This document shows positions 8,629 to 17,862 of a stretch of 64,000 nucleotides of DNA, piece after piece. Positions within the stretch are counted from its first letter, which is position 1, and every line of letters starts with the position of its first letter. The notes below the pieces were generated by a model that ran no database searches, was not told where the DNA came from, and saw only the letters and a program-made list of their open reading frames with translations. The DNA comes from Mycolicibacterium peregrinum (lineage in GTDB: Bacteria > Actinomycetota > Actinomycetes > Mycobacteriales > Mycobacteriaceae). A program made the position numbers and the translations under genes. The stretch lies in the NCBI RefSeq assembly GCF_001665785.1, contig NZ_LZSO01000008.1:1-64000 (forward strand), read 5' to 3'.

Positions 8629-10080
8629 ATGGAATGGTTCATCGCAGACGAATATTGGTTGGCCCGACAGGTATTGCAGCGGGGAACCGCCGCGATCTAC
8701 CTGATCGCGTTCATCGTGGCGGCCCGGCAGTTCCGCGGCCTCCTCGGTGCGCGAGGCTTGCTGCCGATCCCGCGATTCCTGGCTGCCAACTCATTCCGCA
8801 GCGCCCCGAGCCTGTTTCAGTTTCACTACAGTGACCGCTTCTTCGCCGGCGTGTGCGCGACGGGTGCGCTGCTCTCCGCAGCCCTGCTCGCCGGGTGCGG
8901 CGACATGGTGCCGCTGTGGGTCGCGATGCCGGCCTGGCTACTCCTGTGGGCGCTGTACCTGTCGATCGTCAACGTCGGTCAGACGTGGTACTCGTTCGGG
9001 TGGGAATCGCTGCTGCTGGAAGCCGGGTTCCTGGTGACCTTCCTGGGCAACGACGACGTCGGCCCGCCGCTGCTGGTGCTGTGGTTGGCTCGGTGGCTCG
9101 TGTTCCGGGTCGAGTTCGGCGCCGGGCTGATCAAACTCCGCGGTGATCCGTGCTGGCGCAACCTCACCTGCCTGTACTACCACCACGAAACACAACCCAT
9201 GCCGGGCCCGCTGAGCTGGTTCTTCCACCACCTGCCCAAGCCGCTGCACCGAATCGAGGTGGCCGGCAACCACTTTGCCCAACTCATCGTGCCGTTCGCC
9301 TTGTTCGCCCCGCAACCGGTGGCCAGTGGGGCCGCGCTCGTCGTGATCATCACCCAGTTCTGGCTGGTCGCGTCGGGCAACTTCGCCTGGCTCAACTGGA
9401 TCACCATCGTGCTGGCGTTCAGCGCGGTATCGGATTCCAGTGCCGCCGCACTGTTCCCGGTTCCTGACCATCGATTCGGCCCGACCCCAGTGTGGTTCAT
9501 CGTGACGGTGGTCGGATTCGCGGTCGCGGTGGCGGTGATGAGCTACCTGCCGGCCCGCAACCTCATCTCAAAACGTCAGCGGATGAATGCCTCCTACACC
9601 CGGTATCACCTGGTGAATTCCTACGGTGCGTTCGGCACCGTCGGGCGCACCCGTGACGAGGTGGTGTTGGAGGGCACCTCGGACGCCAGCCTGGGCGAGC
9701 ACACCGTGTGGAAGGAGTACGAGTTCAAGGGCAAGCCCGGCGATGTCCGTCGATGGCCGCGGCAGTTCGCGCCATATCACCTTCGCTTGGACTGGCTGAT
9801 GTGGTTCGCCGCCATCTCACCGGCGTATGCCCACGGCTGGCTGCGCATGCTGCTGACCCGGCTGCTGGAGAACGATCGAGACACGCTGAAGCTGCTGCGG
9901 TGCAATCCATTCCCGGATGATCCGCCGCGATACGTGCGCGCGAAGCTGTACCGGTACGAGTTCAGCACCTGGACCGAGCTGCGGCACGAACATGTCTGGT
10001 GGCACCGCATATCGCTGGGCGTGTACGTGCCGCCGCAATCGCTGCCTGCGGCAGGCCGCTCATCGGCCGGAGCGCAGTGA
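8629..10080 (+). CDS. Lipase maturation factor (LMF1-like) family membrane protein
   Basis: Multi-pass membrane protein of about 483 residues, recognised by its LMF-like N-terminus (MEWFIADEYWLARQV), repeated Trp-rich membrane helices, a GAGLIKLRGDPCW loop, and a C-terminal soluble part with WKEYEFKGKPGD and a WLRMLLTRLLEND stretch. In eukaryotes LMF1 folds lipases in the endoplasmic reticulum; the role of bacterial homologues is not established. A GTG at 8596 would add 11 residues, but homologues of this family as I recall them start at the MEWF methionine. It lies 80 bases after the P450, and its last 21 bases overlap the convergent SDR gene. Confidence 0.75.
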   Translation: MEWFIADEYWLARQVLQRGTAAIYLIAFIVAARQFRGLLGARGLLPIPRFLAANSFRSAPSLFQFHYSDRFFAGVCATGALLSAALLAGCGDMVPLWVAMPAWLLLWALYLSIVNVGQTWYSFGWESLLLEAGFLVTFLGNDDVGPPLLVLWLARWLVFRVEFGAGLIKLRGDPCWRNLTCLYYHHETQPMPGPLSWFFHHLPKPLHRIEVAGNHFAQLIVPFALFAPQPVASGAALVVIITQFWLVASGNFAWLNWITIVLAFSAVSDSSAAALFPVPDHRFGPTPVWFIVTVVGFAVAVAVMSYLPARNLISKRQRMNASYTRYHLVNSYGAFGTVGRTRDEVVLEGTSDASLGEHTVWKEYEFKGKPGDVRRWPRQFAPYHLRLDWLMWFAAISPAYAHGWLRMLLTRLLENDRDTLKLLRCNPFPDDPPRYVRAKLYRYEFSTWTELRHEHVWWHRISLGVYVPPQSLPAAGRSSAGAQ

Positions 10081-10863
10081 GCGCTGGTAGCGGCGCATCC
10101 CGGCGATCCACCGGTCGTAATCGGAACCCTTGTGCCGGTACATGTCGAGCACCTGCGGGTGCGGCAACACGAGAAACCGGTCCGACTGCACGGCCTCGAC
10201 CGTTGCGGTGGCCACCTGTTCTGCACTGATGACCTCGCCGGACTGCACGATCGACGCGGCGCCGGCCGCGGCGTCCGGATCGGCCGAAGTGCGTACCGCG
10301 TCGAGGAGTGGGGTGTTCACACCCAGCGGGCACACACAGCTGACCCCGATGCTGTCATCGCCGTAGGTGATGGCCAGCCATTCGGCGAACCCGACCGCGG
10401 CGTGCTTGCTCACGGCATACCCGGCCGCGCCGATCTGGGACAGCAGACCGGCCGCCGAGGCCACGGATACGAAGTACCCGCCTCCGCGCGACAACCATTG
10501 CGGCACAAGCACCTGCGCCGCCCGGATATGTGCATGCAGGTTGACGTCGAGAATGGCGTCCCAGCTCTCGTCGGTGCCGAGGCCCGGCGCGCCGAGAATC
10601 CCGGCGTTGGCGACGTAGATGTCGGGCAGACCGAACGCGGTGGCGGTCAGCTCCTCGATATCGGAGGTGGAGCAGGCGTCGGCCCGAACACCGAGCGCCT
10701 GTCCACCGGCCGCCCGGATCTGCGCGGCGGTCTGTTCGGCCGATTCCGCGTCGAGGTCGGCGGCCACCACCCGGGCGCCTGCCGCGGCGAACGATGCGGC
10801 CAGCGCACGGCCGATGCCTGATCCGGCGCCGGTGATGACGGCGACCTTCTGTTCGATATCCAT
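10060..10863 (-). CDS. Short-chain dehydrogenase/reductase
   Basis: A 267-residue classical SDR: TGAGSGIG cofactor loop starting near residue 11, a VANAG version of the NNAG motif, and the catalytic YAVSK. C-terminal residues about 200-260 are typical of mycobacterial SDRs acting on steroids or acyl substrates, but no substrate can be assigned. It converges on the LMF-like gene, overlapping it by 21 bases, and is divergent from the ABC-transporter operon across 174 bases. Confidence 0.85.
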   Translation of the reverse strand: MDIEQKVAVITGAGSGIGRALAASFAAAGARVVAADLDAESAEQTAAQIRAAGGQALGVRADACSTSDIEELTATAFGLPDIYVANAGILGAPGLGTDESWDAILDVNLHAHIRAAQVLVPQWLSRGGGYFVSVASAAGLLSQIGAAGYAVSKHAAVGFAEWLAITYGDDSIGVSCVCPLGVNTPLLDAVRTSADPDAAAGAASIVQSGEVISAEQVATATVEAVQSDRFLVLPHPQVLDMYRHKGSDYDRWIAGMRRYQRSLRSGR

Positions 10864-10986
10864 GGCACCTTGCCTACCGAAGTTCGCGGGCGAGCGTGCG
10901 CGGACACGCGAGAACGTGGCCGCCGCACTTCGTAACCCGACCGTGTCCGGAGTTCATCGAGCGGAAACAAAGCATCCCTAGGTTAT

Positions 10987-11004
10987 GGATCCAAGCTTGG
11001 ATCC
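10987..11004. promoter_or_regulatory. Perfect 18-bp palindrome, candidate operator of the ABC/amidohydrolase operon
   Basis: GGATCCAAGCTTGGATCC reads identically on both strands and sits 33 bases before the ATG of the first transporter gene. The only regulator gene in the operon is a GntR of the FCD type (16770-17435), a class that binds short palindromes. The inferred role is autoregulation of the operon by this GntR. No second copy was noticed in the window. Confidence 0.55.
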
Positions 11005-11037
11005 GAACATGAACTGCTTTCCATCAGAGGAGAACAC

Positions 11038-11856
11038 ATGATCGCGCCGACGGCACCTGGGATTCACATAGGTGGGCTGACGAAGCAGTTCAAGGTGGGC
11101 CGGTCTGTTGTCACCGCACTCGACGGTGTCGACATCCAGTCCGACCAAGGTGAGTTCGTGACGCTCCTCGGGCCGTCCGGATGCGGGAAGAGCACCGTGC
11201 TGCGGATCCTCGCCGGACTTGAGGTGCAGAACGCGGGGACCGCCCTGGTCCACGGCGAAACCCCACAGGACATGCGCAGGCATCACCATCTGGGCATCGC
11301 GTTTCAGGACTCGGCCCTGTTGCCGTGGCGATCCGTCCGGTCCAACATCCGGTTGCCGCTCGAGGTGTCCAAGCAGTCCGTGTCCGAGGAGTTCATCCAG
11401 GAACTCATCGATCTGGTCGGATTGACGGGCTTCGAGGCCGCGCGGCCCGCCCAGCTGTCAGGCGGTATGCGTCAACGGGTCTCCATCGCGCGAGCCCTCG
11501 TCGTCAAGCCGCGGGTGCTACTGCTCGACGAGCCGTTCGGCGCACTCGATGACATGACGCGCCAGACTCTCAACGTCGAACTGCTCCGGATCTGGACCGA
11601 ACGACCCGCAACCACCCTGATGGTCACCCACGGCATTGCCGAGGCCGTGTTCCTGTCCGACACGGTCGTTGTCATGAGCGCCAGGCCCGGCCGGGTGGTG
11701 AAGTCGGTTCAGATCGATCTGCCCAGGCCTCGGCTGCCGGAGATGATGCGCACCAGCGAGTTTCACGAGTACGTGGACCTGCTGTCCTCCATGCTGTTCG
11801 GCTCGCGTTCCGACGAGACCGAGGCACGGGTGCCCGTGGAAAGCGTGCGCCGATGA
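11038..11856 (+). CDS. ABC transporter ATP-binding protein (SsuB/TauB/ThiZ type)
   Basis: A 272-residue ABC ATPase with a complete motif set: Walker [10 protein letters not shown], a Q-loop ([10 protein letters not shown]), signature LSGGMRQR, Walker [13 protein letters not shown] and the switch His in MVTHGIAEA. The [11 protein letters not shown]-loop and overall length place it with nitrate/sulfonate/taurine/thiamine-precursor importers. A strong Shine-Dalgarno (AGAGGAGAA) precedes the ATG. It is the first gene of the operon, preceded by the 18-bp palindrome, and its stop overlaps the next start (ATGA). It energises import through the two following permeases. Confidence 0.92.
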   Translation: MIAPTAPGIHIGGLTKQFKVGRSVVTALDGVDIQSDQGEFVTLLGPSGCGKSTVLRILAGLEVQNAGTALVHGETPQDMRRHHHLGIAFQDSALLPWRSVRSNIRLPLEVSKQSVSEEFIQELIDLVGLTGFEAARPAQLSGGMRQRVSIARALVVKPRVLLLDEPFGALDDMTRQTLNVELLRIWTERPATTLMVTHGIAEAVFLSDTVVVMSARPGRVVKSVQIDLPRPRLPEMMRTSEFHEYVDLLSSMLFGSRSDETEARVPVESVRR

Positions 11857-12608
11857 AGCATCGCGTTGCCGGTCTGGCCGGCTCGCTCATTGTGCTGTCC
11901 GTGTGGCAACTCGTCGGCATGACCGGCATCCTCGGACCCGCCATCGTGGCGCCGACCGAGATACTGGCCGGGGTGGCCTCCGACGGCGTTGCCTTCTACG
12001 GCATCCACGTACCTGTCACCCTGGCCTCGGCGTCCGTGGGGTACCTCTGGGGTAACCTCGCCGCGATCGGCTGCGCTGCCCTGGTAACCACCGTGCCGGT
12101 ACTGGAGAAATTGGTGCTGCAGGCCGGAATTGCGTCGGCATGCATCCCTCTGATCGCGATCGCTCCCATCCTGGCCGCCTGTTTCGACGGCATGGTCACC
12201 TCGGCCATCATGGCGGCCGTCTCCGTCTTCTTCACCACGCTCGTGGGAACGATCAACGGTCTGCGCCATGCGGATCCGCTCAGTAAAGACCTGGTTCGGG
12301 CCTACGGCGGCGGCAGGTATCTGGTGCTACGCAAGGTCGAACTGCTCTCCGCATTGCCCAGCATCCTCACTGCGCTGAAAGTGGCTGTTCCCGCAGCGAT
12401 TCTGGGCGCGATCATCGGTGAGTTCATGGGTCAGGAGCGTGGCCTCGGCGCTGCTCTCGTGGTTGCGCAGTCCTCCAGCGATGTGGTCCGGACCTGGGGC
12501 ATCACCCTGGTGTCGAGTCTCATCGCAGGCGTCGCCTTCGTCTTCGTCAACACCCTCGAGAAGGTCGTGACTCCGTGGGCTGCCGGGGTGGCAGGAGGAA
12601 CAGCATGA
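11853..12608 (+). CDS. ABC transporter permease (SsuC/TauC/ThiX type), first copy
   Basis: A 251-residue inner-membrane permease with about six hydrophobic segments. The binding-protein-dependent loop contacting the ATPase lies around residues 150-185 ([24 protein letters not shown]; typical EAA-type loop). It overlaps the ATPase gene upstream and the second permease downstream by four bases each (ATGA), so translation is coupled. It probably forms a heterodimeric channel with the next gene product. The substrate follows from the operon and is not known. Confidence 0.9.
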   Translation: MKHRVAGLAGSLIVLSVWQLVGMTGILGPAIVAPTEILAGVASDGVAFYGIHVPVTLASASVGYLWGNLAAIGCAALVTTVPVLEKLVLQAGIASACIPLIAIAPILAACFDGMVTSAIMAAVSVFFTTLVGTINGLRHADPLSKDLVRAYGGGRYLVLRKVELLSALPSILTALKVAVPAAILGAIIGEFMGQERGLGAALVVAQSSSDVVRTWGITLVSSLIAGVAFVFVNTLEKVVTPWAAGVAGGTA

Positions 12609-13405
12609 TGACTCTGCAAACGCCGATGACCCGCAGCGCCGCACGTACGCTGCTGACGTCGGGTGGGGCGGTGCTCGCAATCCTCGCGGTGTGGACGGTG
12701 TTCATCGGTCTGGCCGATGTGAGCTCATATGTCGCCAAGTCGCCGGTCGACGTCTGGAACTATCTGTTCGTCGACGGAGATGCTGCGGCCCACCGGACAG
12801 GTATCGCAACCAATCTCGCCAGAACCGCTGTCGACGCCACGTACGGATTCGTTCTCGGACTGGTGCTGGCGGCAGGCGTTTCACTGTTCTTCTACTTCTC
12901 CAGGACCGTCGAGAGCATGTTCCTGCCGACCGTCACGGCGTTGCACGCGATCCCGATGGTGACCATAGCTCCGATCCTTGTGCTGATCTTCGGCCGTGGT
13001 GTGCTCGGAACCGCTGTGATCGGAGCCGCCATCGTCGTCGTACCCGCATTGCTCACCATGCTGCACGGGATACGTAGCGCGCCGCGCGCCGACGTCGAGA
13101 TGGTCGTGTCCTACGGTGCCTCGACCTGGATGGCATTCCGAAAGGTTGCCCTGCCCCACGCCATTCCCACCTGGTTCGCAGCCGCGCGCGTCGCGGTGAC
13201 CACCTCCGTTGTCGGAGCGCTGCTGGCGGAATGGCTGGCTACGGGCGAGGGACTGGGTGGTCAGATGCTGCGCGACGCGAACGAATTCGAGTTCGCACGA
13301 TTGTGGTCGTCGGTTGTCGTCCTCACGGTCGCCTGCGTCGTCGTCTACCAGATCGTCAGCGTCATCGAGGCCGCTGTCTCCGCCCGCATGAGTGCTCTCC
13401 GCTGA
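12605..13405 (+). CDS. ABC transporter permease (SsuC/TauC/ThiX type), second copy
   Basis: A 266-residue permease with the same fold and an EAA-type loop (MVVSYGASTWMAFRKVALPHAIP region, about residues 165-187). The start is the ATG at 12605: it overlaps the upstream stop as ATGA and has a good ribosome site (AGGAGGAACAGC). An in-frame start 30 bases upstream would lie inside the preceding gene and lacks such a site. Paired with the first permease, it completes a heterodimeric importer. The substrate-binding lipoprotein follows after 35 bases. Confidence 0.88.
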   Translation: MMTLQTPMTRSAARTLLTSGGAVLAILAVWTVFIGLADVSSYVAKSPVDVWNYLFVDGDAAAHRTGIATNLARTAVDATYGFVLGLVLAAGVSLFFYFSRTVESMFLPTVTALHAIPMVTIAPILVLIFGRGVLGTAVIGAAIVVVPALLTMLHGIRSAPRADVEMVVSYGASTWMAFRKVALPHAIPTWFAAARVAVTTSVVGALLAEWLATGEGLGGQMLRDANEFEFARLWSSVVVLTVACVVVYQIVSVIEAAVSARMSALR

Positions 13406-13440
13406 GCACGCCACCACCCCACCCCGAACGGACGTATCTG

Positions 13441-14493
13441 ATGAACACACATCTCGGTCGACGCCAGTTCCTCACCAGAGGACTCGCATTCGGCGGGCTG
13501 GCGCTGGCCGCGCCTGCCGCACTCTCCGCCTGTGTCTCGGGTGAATCAAGAGGAGCTGCCGACGGATTGGGCGTGGCTTCCCAACGCCTTGCCTGGATCA
13601 AGAACACCCAGTTCGCGGGCAGCTACGTGGCCGACAAGTTGGGCTACTACCGGGATGCCGGCTTCAGCGGTGCCGAGCTGGTTTCCGGCGGGCCGACCGC
13701 TCCACCGATCGAGTCGGATGTGCTCTCGCGCACTTTCGCGGGGGTGTCGCAGGTTCCGATCGTCGGATCGGCTGTCGCCAAGGGCGCGCCGCTGAAGATC
13801 GTCGGTGCGGTCTACAGCCGATATGCCGGCTGCATCATGTCGATGGGGGACAAGCCGATCAAAAGTCCGGAAGACTTGTACGGCAAGACAATCGGATGTG
13901 CGTCATCGAGTGAGCCCGTCTGGCGCAACTTCATGGCCGCACTGAAATTGGACTCTTCCCGGATCAATACGGTCCCCGTCCAGGGAGATCCCATCGGCAT
14001 GACCGCCGGCGAGATCGACGGCTACCTCGGATTCATCAACAGTCAGGTAGTCGACCTCCGGCACAAGGGCTTCGACATCAACACCATGCTCCTTGCCGAC
14101 GTCGGATTCCCGCTCGTGGGGCAGACCTACATCACCACGCAGGAGAACATCGACAAGAACCGGGACAAACTCAAGGCGTTCTTGCGCGCCGAGATCCGCG
14201 GCTGGCGCGATGTCCTCGACAACCCGAAGATGGCAACGGATCTCACGGTCGACGAATACGGCAAGGACCTGCATCTGAACCGCGAGGCCACCTACGACTG
14301 CTGTCTGGCTGGCAACGAACTGATCCGAAATGGCAATCCATCGCAGCAGATCGTGGCGATCTCAGACGAAACCGCGGCCGCGAACATCAAAGCCATCGCT
14401 GCGGGCGGGCTGAACCTCTCCGTCGACGATCTGTTCGACCTCGCGCCCATCCGCGAAGTCTACGAAGAGAACCCGGATCTGGCGCTGACGTAG
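13441..14493 (+). CDS. ABC transporter substrate-binding lipoprotein, NMT1/THI5-like
   Basis: A 350-residue periplasmic binding protein. The N-terminus has a twin-arginine motif (GRRQFLTRG) followed by a hydrophobic stretch and a lipobox LSAC, with Cys31 as lipidation site, so it is probably exported folded by Tat and anchored. The mature part (KNTQFAGSYVADKLGYYRDAG...) is of the NMT1/THI5 type, used for thiamine-pyrimidine, sulfonate, nitrate and ureide-like ligands. It defines the specificity of the importer. The ligand is not identifiable from sequence; the neighbouring amidohydrolases point to a cyclic amide or ureide. Confidence 0.88.
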   Translation: MNTHLGRRQFLTRGLAFGGLALAAPAALSACVSGESRGAADGLGVASQRLAWIKNTQFAGSYVADKLGYYRDAGFSGAELVSGGPTAPPIESDVLSRTFAGVSQVPIVGSAVAKGAPLKIVGAVYSRYAGCIMSMGDKPIKSPEDLYGKTIGCASSSEPVWRNFMAALKLDSSRINTVPVQGDPIGMTAGEIDGYLGFINSQVVDLRHKGFDINTMLLADVGFPLVGQTYITTQENIDKNRDKLKAFLRAEIRGWRDVLDNPKMATDLTVDEYGKDLHLNREATYDCCLAGNELIRNGNPSQQIVAISDETAAANIKAIAAGGLNLSVDDLFDLAPIREVYEENPDLALT

Positions 14494-14536
14494 CCCGCTT
14501 TGCGTTCGGATCACCCGCGAACAGAAAGGTCGTGAA

Positions 14537-15901
14537 ATGACCGCTCCACTCACCCCGGACCTCGTCGTCACCGGAGGAACTGTCGTGTCCCACGATGGCC
14601 GCCGCCGTCAGGACATCGCCGTGGCCGACGGCCGGGTCGTCGCCGTCGGCGATGACCTTGCGATGGAAGGGGTGCCGACAGTCGACGCGGCCGGGCTGCT
14701 GGTGCTTCCCGGCCTCGTCGACGTGCATGTGCACCTCCGCGAACCGGGCATGACCGAGAAGGAGGACTTCGCGAGCGGTACCTCGGCCGCGGCCGCGGGC
14801 GGGGTGACCACCGTGGTCGACATGCCCAACACGAAACCGCCGGTCGCCACGGCGGAGCGCTACCAGCAGAAGCTCGATCTGGTGAAGAGCAAGGCGTACG
14901 TGGATTTCGGGCTCTACGGGATGTTGGATCACGACAACGCGGACGAGATTGCGCCGATGGCCGAGCTGGGCGCGATGGGCTTCAAACTCTTCATGGGCCA
15001 GACGACGGGCGATAATCGTTGCCCCAATGACGCCGCGATCTTCTGTGGTCTGGAAGCAGCCGCCGCCGCGGATCTGGTGGTCGGCGTCCACGCCGAGAAC
15101 GACCACCTGCTCCGCATGTTCGGGGACCGGCTGCAAGCCGAGGGCCGGCGCGATCCCCGTGCTCATCTGGAGGGCAGGCCGGCGTTCGTGGAGGTCGAGG
15201 CGATCACCCGGATCATCACGATGGCCACCGAAGCCAAGACCAAGCTGCACATCCACCACCTGTCCACCGCGGCAGGATTGCAACGGGTCATGGACATGAG
15301 GGCTCAGGGGCACAGAGTCAGCGTGGAAGCCCTTGTCTCGCATCTGTTCCTCGATGAAAGTGCCTACGACACCTACGGGAATCTGATCAAGCTCAATCCG
15401 CCGATCCGCCCGGCGGCCGACGTCGCCGCGCTGTGGGCGGGCATCGACCGGGGTGACGTCGACGTGGTCGCCACCGACCACGCTCCGCACACCGTGACCG
15501 AACAGGCCGAGACCGACGTGTGGAAGGCCTACGGCGGATTCATCGGTGTCGAGACGATGCTTCCGCTGCTGCTGACCGCCGCTGCCAAGGGCAGGCTGAC
15601 GGTGGAGGACATCGTGCGGTTATGTTCGTACGCCCCCGCACGTCGCTGGTCGATGGCCGAAAAGGGCCGGATAGCACCGGGTTCTGATGCCGACCTCGTG
15701 CTGGTGGATCCTGGCGCCGAGGTGGTGCTGGACCAGGCCAGCCTGCACTCCAAGCACAACGTCACGCCCTATCACGGATGGGAACTGACCGGCACTGTGG
15801 TGGCCACCTACCTGCGCGGCCAATTGATCTACGAGAAAGGCGAGGTGGTCGGTGCACCCGCCGGCCGCCAGGTGAAGCCGGTGAGGGAGGGGATGCGATG
15901 A
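14537..15901 (+). CDS. Cyclic amidohydrolase, dihydroorotase/allantoinase-like
   Basis: A 454-residue metal-dependent hydrolase that opens cyclic amide rings. Seen: the metal-binding HVHLREPG signature (His64, His66), the presumed carbamylated Lys150 in AMGFKLFMG, His185 in GVHAEN, His240-241 in HIHHLST, and the ATDHAPH motif with the catalytic Asp. These are the residues of the dihydroorotase/allantoinase branch, and all are present, so it should be active. The housekeeping dihydroorotase belongs in the pyr operon elsewhere, so this accessory copy probably acts on another ring (allantoin, hydantoin, dihydropyrimidine or similar). Its stop overlaps the next gene as ATGA. Confidence 0.85.
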   Translation: MTAPLTPDLVVTGGTVVSHDGRRRQDIAVADGRVVAVGDDLAMEGVPTVDAAGLLVLPGLVDVHVHLREPGMTEKEDFASGTSAAAAGGVTTVVDMPNTKPPVATAERYQQKLDLVKSKAYVDFGLYGMLDHDNADEIAPMAELGAMGFKLFMGQTTGDNRCPNDAAIFCGLEAAAAADLVVGVHAENDHLLRMFGDRLQAEGRRDPRAHLEGRPAFVEVEAITRIITMATEAKTKLHIHHLSTAAGLQRVMDMRAQGHRVSVEALVSHLFLDESAYDTYGNLIKLNPPIRPAADVAALWAGIDRGDVDVVATDHAPHTVTEQAETDVWKAYGGFIGVETMLPLLLTAAAKGRLTVEDIVRLCSYAPARRWSMAEKGRIAPGSDADLVLVDPGAEVVLDQASLHSKHNVTPYHGWELTGTVVATYLRGQLIYEKGEVVGAPAGRQVKPVREGMR

Positions 15902-16773
15902 CCCGGATGAGCCTTCTGGAGGCCGACGGCGCGGCGACGATCCGTGCTGCGGTAGCGCAGTGCGTCGACGAGGTACGGAGCTTGGCATCCGGATCCGCAC
16001 AGTCGGATCCGACGGTGATCGCGGGAATCGGCACCACCGCCGCGCATGCACTGAAGGGCAGGCTGCTGCACGACGCTCTGCTCGCGGAGAACGTCGACCT
16101 CGCCGGCACCGTTCATTTCGATAATCCCGTTGAGCTACTGGGTGATTCGCGCTGGTCCTTGGCGCTGGTGCTCAGCCCCTGGAAGCAAGAGGTCGCCCCT
16201 GCCATACCGAGCTTGACCCCGTCGGCCGCGCAGACGGGCGTGGTCGACACCATCGTCCGCGGATCTGGAGGGGCGGTCGGCGTCAACACCAACAGCTGGG
16301 CTTCCCAGGCGGCCATGGAGACGCTGATGGGTGGAAGGACTCCGGAGTCGATTCTGGTACTCGGTTCGGGTGGTTCGTCGAACTCGGTGGCGCTGGCCTG
16401 TCGTCGGGCATGGCCGCAGGCGCGGCTGATCGGTTCGGCACGCAACGTCGAGGCAGTTGCGACATGGGCAGAGCGCTTCGGTGCCGAGTACCGCGACCCC
16501 ACCGAACTCGTCGAACTGCTGGGAAACCAGCCGCCCTCGCTACTCGTCAACACCACGACCTGGGGGGAGACCGACGCCTCGGAGGACGCGCCGTTCGCCT
16601 TCGACTTCGGCCGACTGGCCTCGCCGGGCAACCAGTTCTTCGACCTGAACAACCGGGTGAGCGCTTTGCAGACATCGGCGCTGCAAGCAGGTATGAACGT
16701 GATGTCGGGCACCTTCATGCAGCGCGCGACGAACGCGTGCCGCGCCGCACTGTCGAAAGTGAGGATGAGATGA
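15898..16773 (+). CDS. AroE (shikimate dehydrogenase)-like protein with altered active site
   Basis: A 291-residue protein with the two-domain AroE layout. The N-terminal catalytic domain has Lys96 in SPWKQ, corresponding to the catalytic Lys of shikimate dehydrogenase, followed by GVVDTIVR and VGVNTNSWA. A C-terminal Rossmann domain follows with LVLGSGGSSNSVA and VNTTTWGETDAS. The family's NTD motif reads NTN here (residues 130-132), so the catalytic Asp is replaced by Asn. It overlaps the amidohydrolase (ATGA) and the GntR gene (ATGA). A true aroE is not expected in such an operon. The inferred role is an NAD(P)-dependent step on a pathway intermediate, or a non-redox derivative of AroE. 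Confidence 0.7.
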   Translation: MTRMSLLEADGAATIRAAVAQCVDEVRSLASGSAQSDPTVIAGIGTTAAHALKGRLLHDALLAENVDLAGTVHFDNPVELLGDSRWSLALVLSPWKQEVAPAIPSLTPSAAQTGVVDTIVRGSGGAVGVNTNSWASQAAMETLMGGRTPESILVLGSGGSSNSVALACRRAWPQARLIGSARNVEAVATWAERFGAEYRDPTELVELLGNQPPSLLVNTTTWGETDASEDAPFAFDFGRLASPGNQFFDLNNRVSALQTSALQAGMNVMSGTFMQRATNACRAALSKVRMR

Positions 16774-17435
16774 GTCCCTTGGACAGTGCCACCGCGGTTT
16801 CCACCACCGGCGAGCCACTCAGTGTGCGCGAGCGCGTCTACCGCTATCTCCGGCAGCAGATCACCACCGGCGAGTACGCCGGGGGTATCCGGCTGACCGA
16901 GGAGGAGATCGCCGACGATCTCGGGGTCAGCCGTACGCCGATACGCGAGGCACTGCAGCGGTTGACGAGTGAAGGACTCGTCGAACGGGTCAGGCGCGGT
17001 CAACTCGTCGTGGTTGAGGTCGACGCTGCCGCCCGGGCCGAACTGCACGAACTGCGAGTGGCGTTCGATCAGGTCGCCGCCAAGCTGATCACCGCCAAAT
17101 GCTCTGAAGTTGACTGGGATTCGCTTTACGCCGGGCTGGACCCGCTCGCAGCCGCACTGCATGAGTACGGTGTCGTGAGTCCGCAGTACGCGATGGCGCA
17201 TCTGGAATTCCACATGGCCATCAACCGGGCTGCATTCTGCCCGGTCACTTCGTCCTTTCTGGAACGTCAGGCATTCCTTTATCCGACCGACGACTACGTC
17301 CAGCAGTCCGGCCACGAGCCGATCTCCCAGCACCGCACCCTGCTCGACGACCTCGCCAGTGGCGACCTGGATCGGGCCGCCACCGCCATGCGCGTGCATG
17401 CGCTACGCGGCCATGGCAACACCACGTTGAGCTGA
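16770..17435 (+). CDS. GntR family transcriptional regulator, FCD type
   Basis: A 221-residue regulator. The N-terminal winged helix is classical GntR (EEEIADDLGVSRTPIREALQRL, marking residues about 45-67) and a helical FCD ligand domain follows (RVAFDQVAAKLI; HLEFHMAINRAA). The ATG at 16770 overlaps the stop of the AroE-like gene as ATGA. As the only regulator in the operon it is the candidate ligand of the palindrome at 10987-11004. It probably responds to the imported substrate or a breakdown product. Confidence 0.88.
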   Translation: MSPLDSATAVSTTGEPLSVRERVYRYLRQQITTGEYAGGIRLTEEEIADDLGVSRTPIREALQRLTSEGLVERVRRGQLVVVEVDAAARAELHELRVAFDQVAAKLITAKCSEVDWDSLYAGLDPLAAALHEYGVVSPQYAMAHLEFHMAINRAAFCPVTSSFLERQAFLYPTDDYVQQSGHEPISQHRTLLDDLASGDLDRAATAMRVHALRGHGNTTLS

Positions 17436-17460
17436 ACCTTCCCTTCCAGATGGAGTTTTC

Positions 17461-17862
17461 ATGTCACACGAGACTGTCTTGATGTTCGTCAACGGCCAGG
17501 CCATGACCGGCGGACCGCTCAACGATGCCCTGGCGTCCGCCCGGTTCGTCGGCCCGGTACGTACCGCACCGGCATACCGGTTCTTCTCCTTTGGCGACGT
17601 GTTTCCCGGGCTCACCCCGGTGCGCGATGGGGGTTGGTCGGTACCAGGGGAAATCTACGAGATGTCCTACGCCGAACTGCGGGAAAACCTGCTGCCGCGC
17701 GAACCCGCCGAGCTCGAGCTGTCGGTGATCCAACTCGAAGATGGCCGCGGTGCACTCAGCATGGTGTGCCGATCGTTGCCGACCGGCGATGCGCAGGCGC
17801 GTGAGATCACCGCTCCCGGTGGTTGGCGACAGCATCTCGGTGAGCCCGCCGGATCGCGGTGA
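17461..17862 (+). CDS. Stand-alone allophanate-hydrolase C-terminal-domain-like protein
   Basis: A 133-residue protein. Its pattern (VFNGQAM-like N-terminus, GGPLNDAL, RTAPAYRFFSF, PGLTPV, a GEIYEM strand and a late VIQLEDGRG) matches, by my recognition, the C-terminal domain of allophanate hydrolase, a gamma-glutamylcyclotransferase-like fold that in that enzyme completes breakdown of allophanate. Here it is not fused to an amidase; the downstream acetamidase/formamidase is a separate unrelated amidase. It starts 25 bases after the GntR gene, and its stop overlaps the next start (TGATG). The inferred role is decarboxylation or processing of a urea-type intermediate. This was not checked by alignment. 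Confidence 0.65.
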   Translation: MSHETVLMFVNGQAMTGGPLNDALASARFVGPVRTAPAYRFFSFGDVFPGLTPVRDGGWSVPGEIYEMSYAELRENLLPREPAELELSVIQLEDGRGALSMVCRSLPTGDAQAREITAPGGWRQHLGEPAGSR

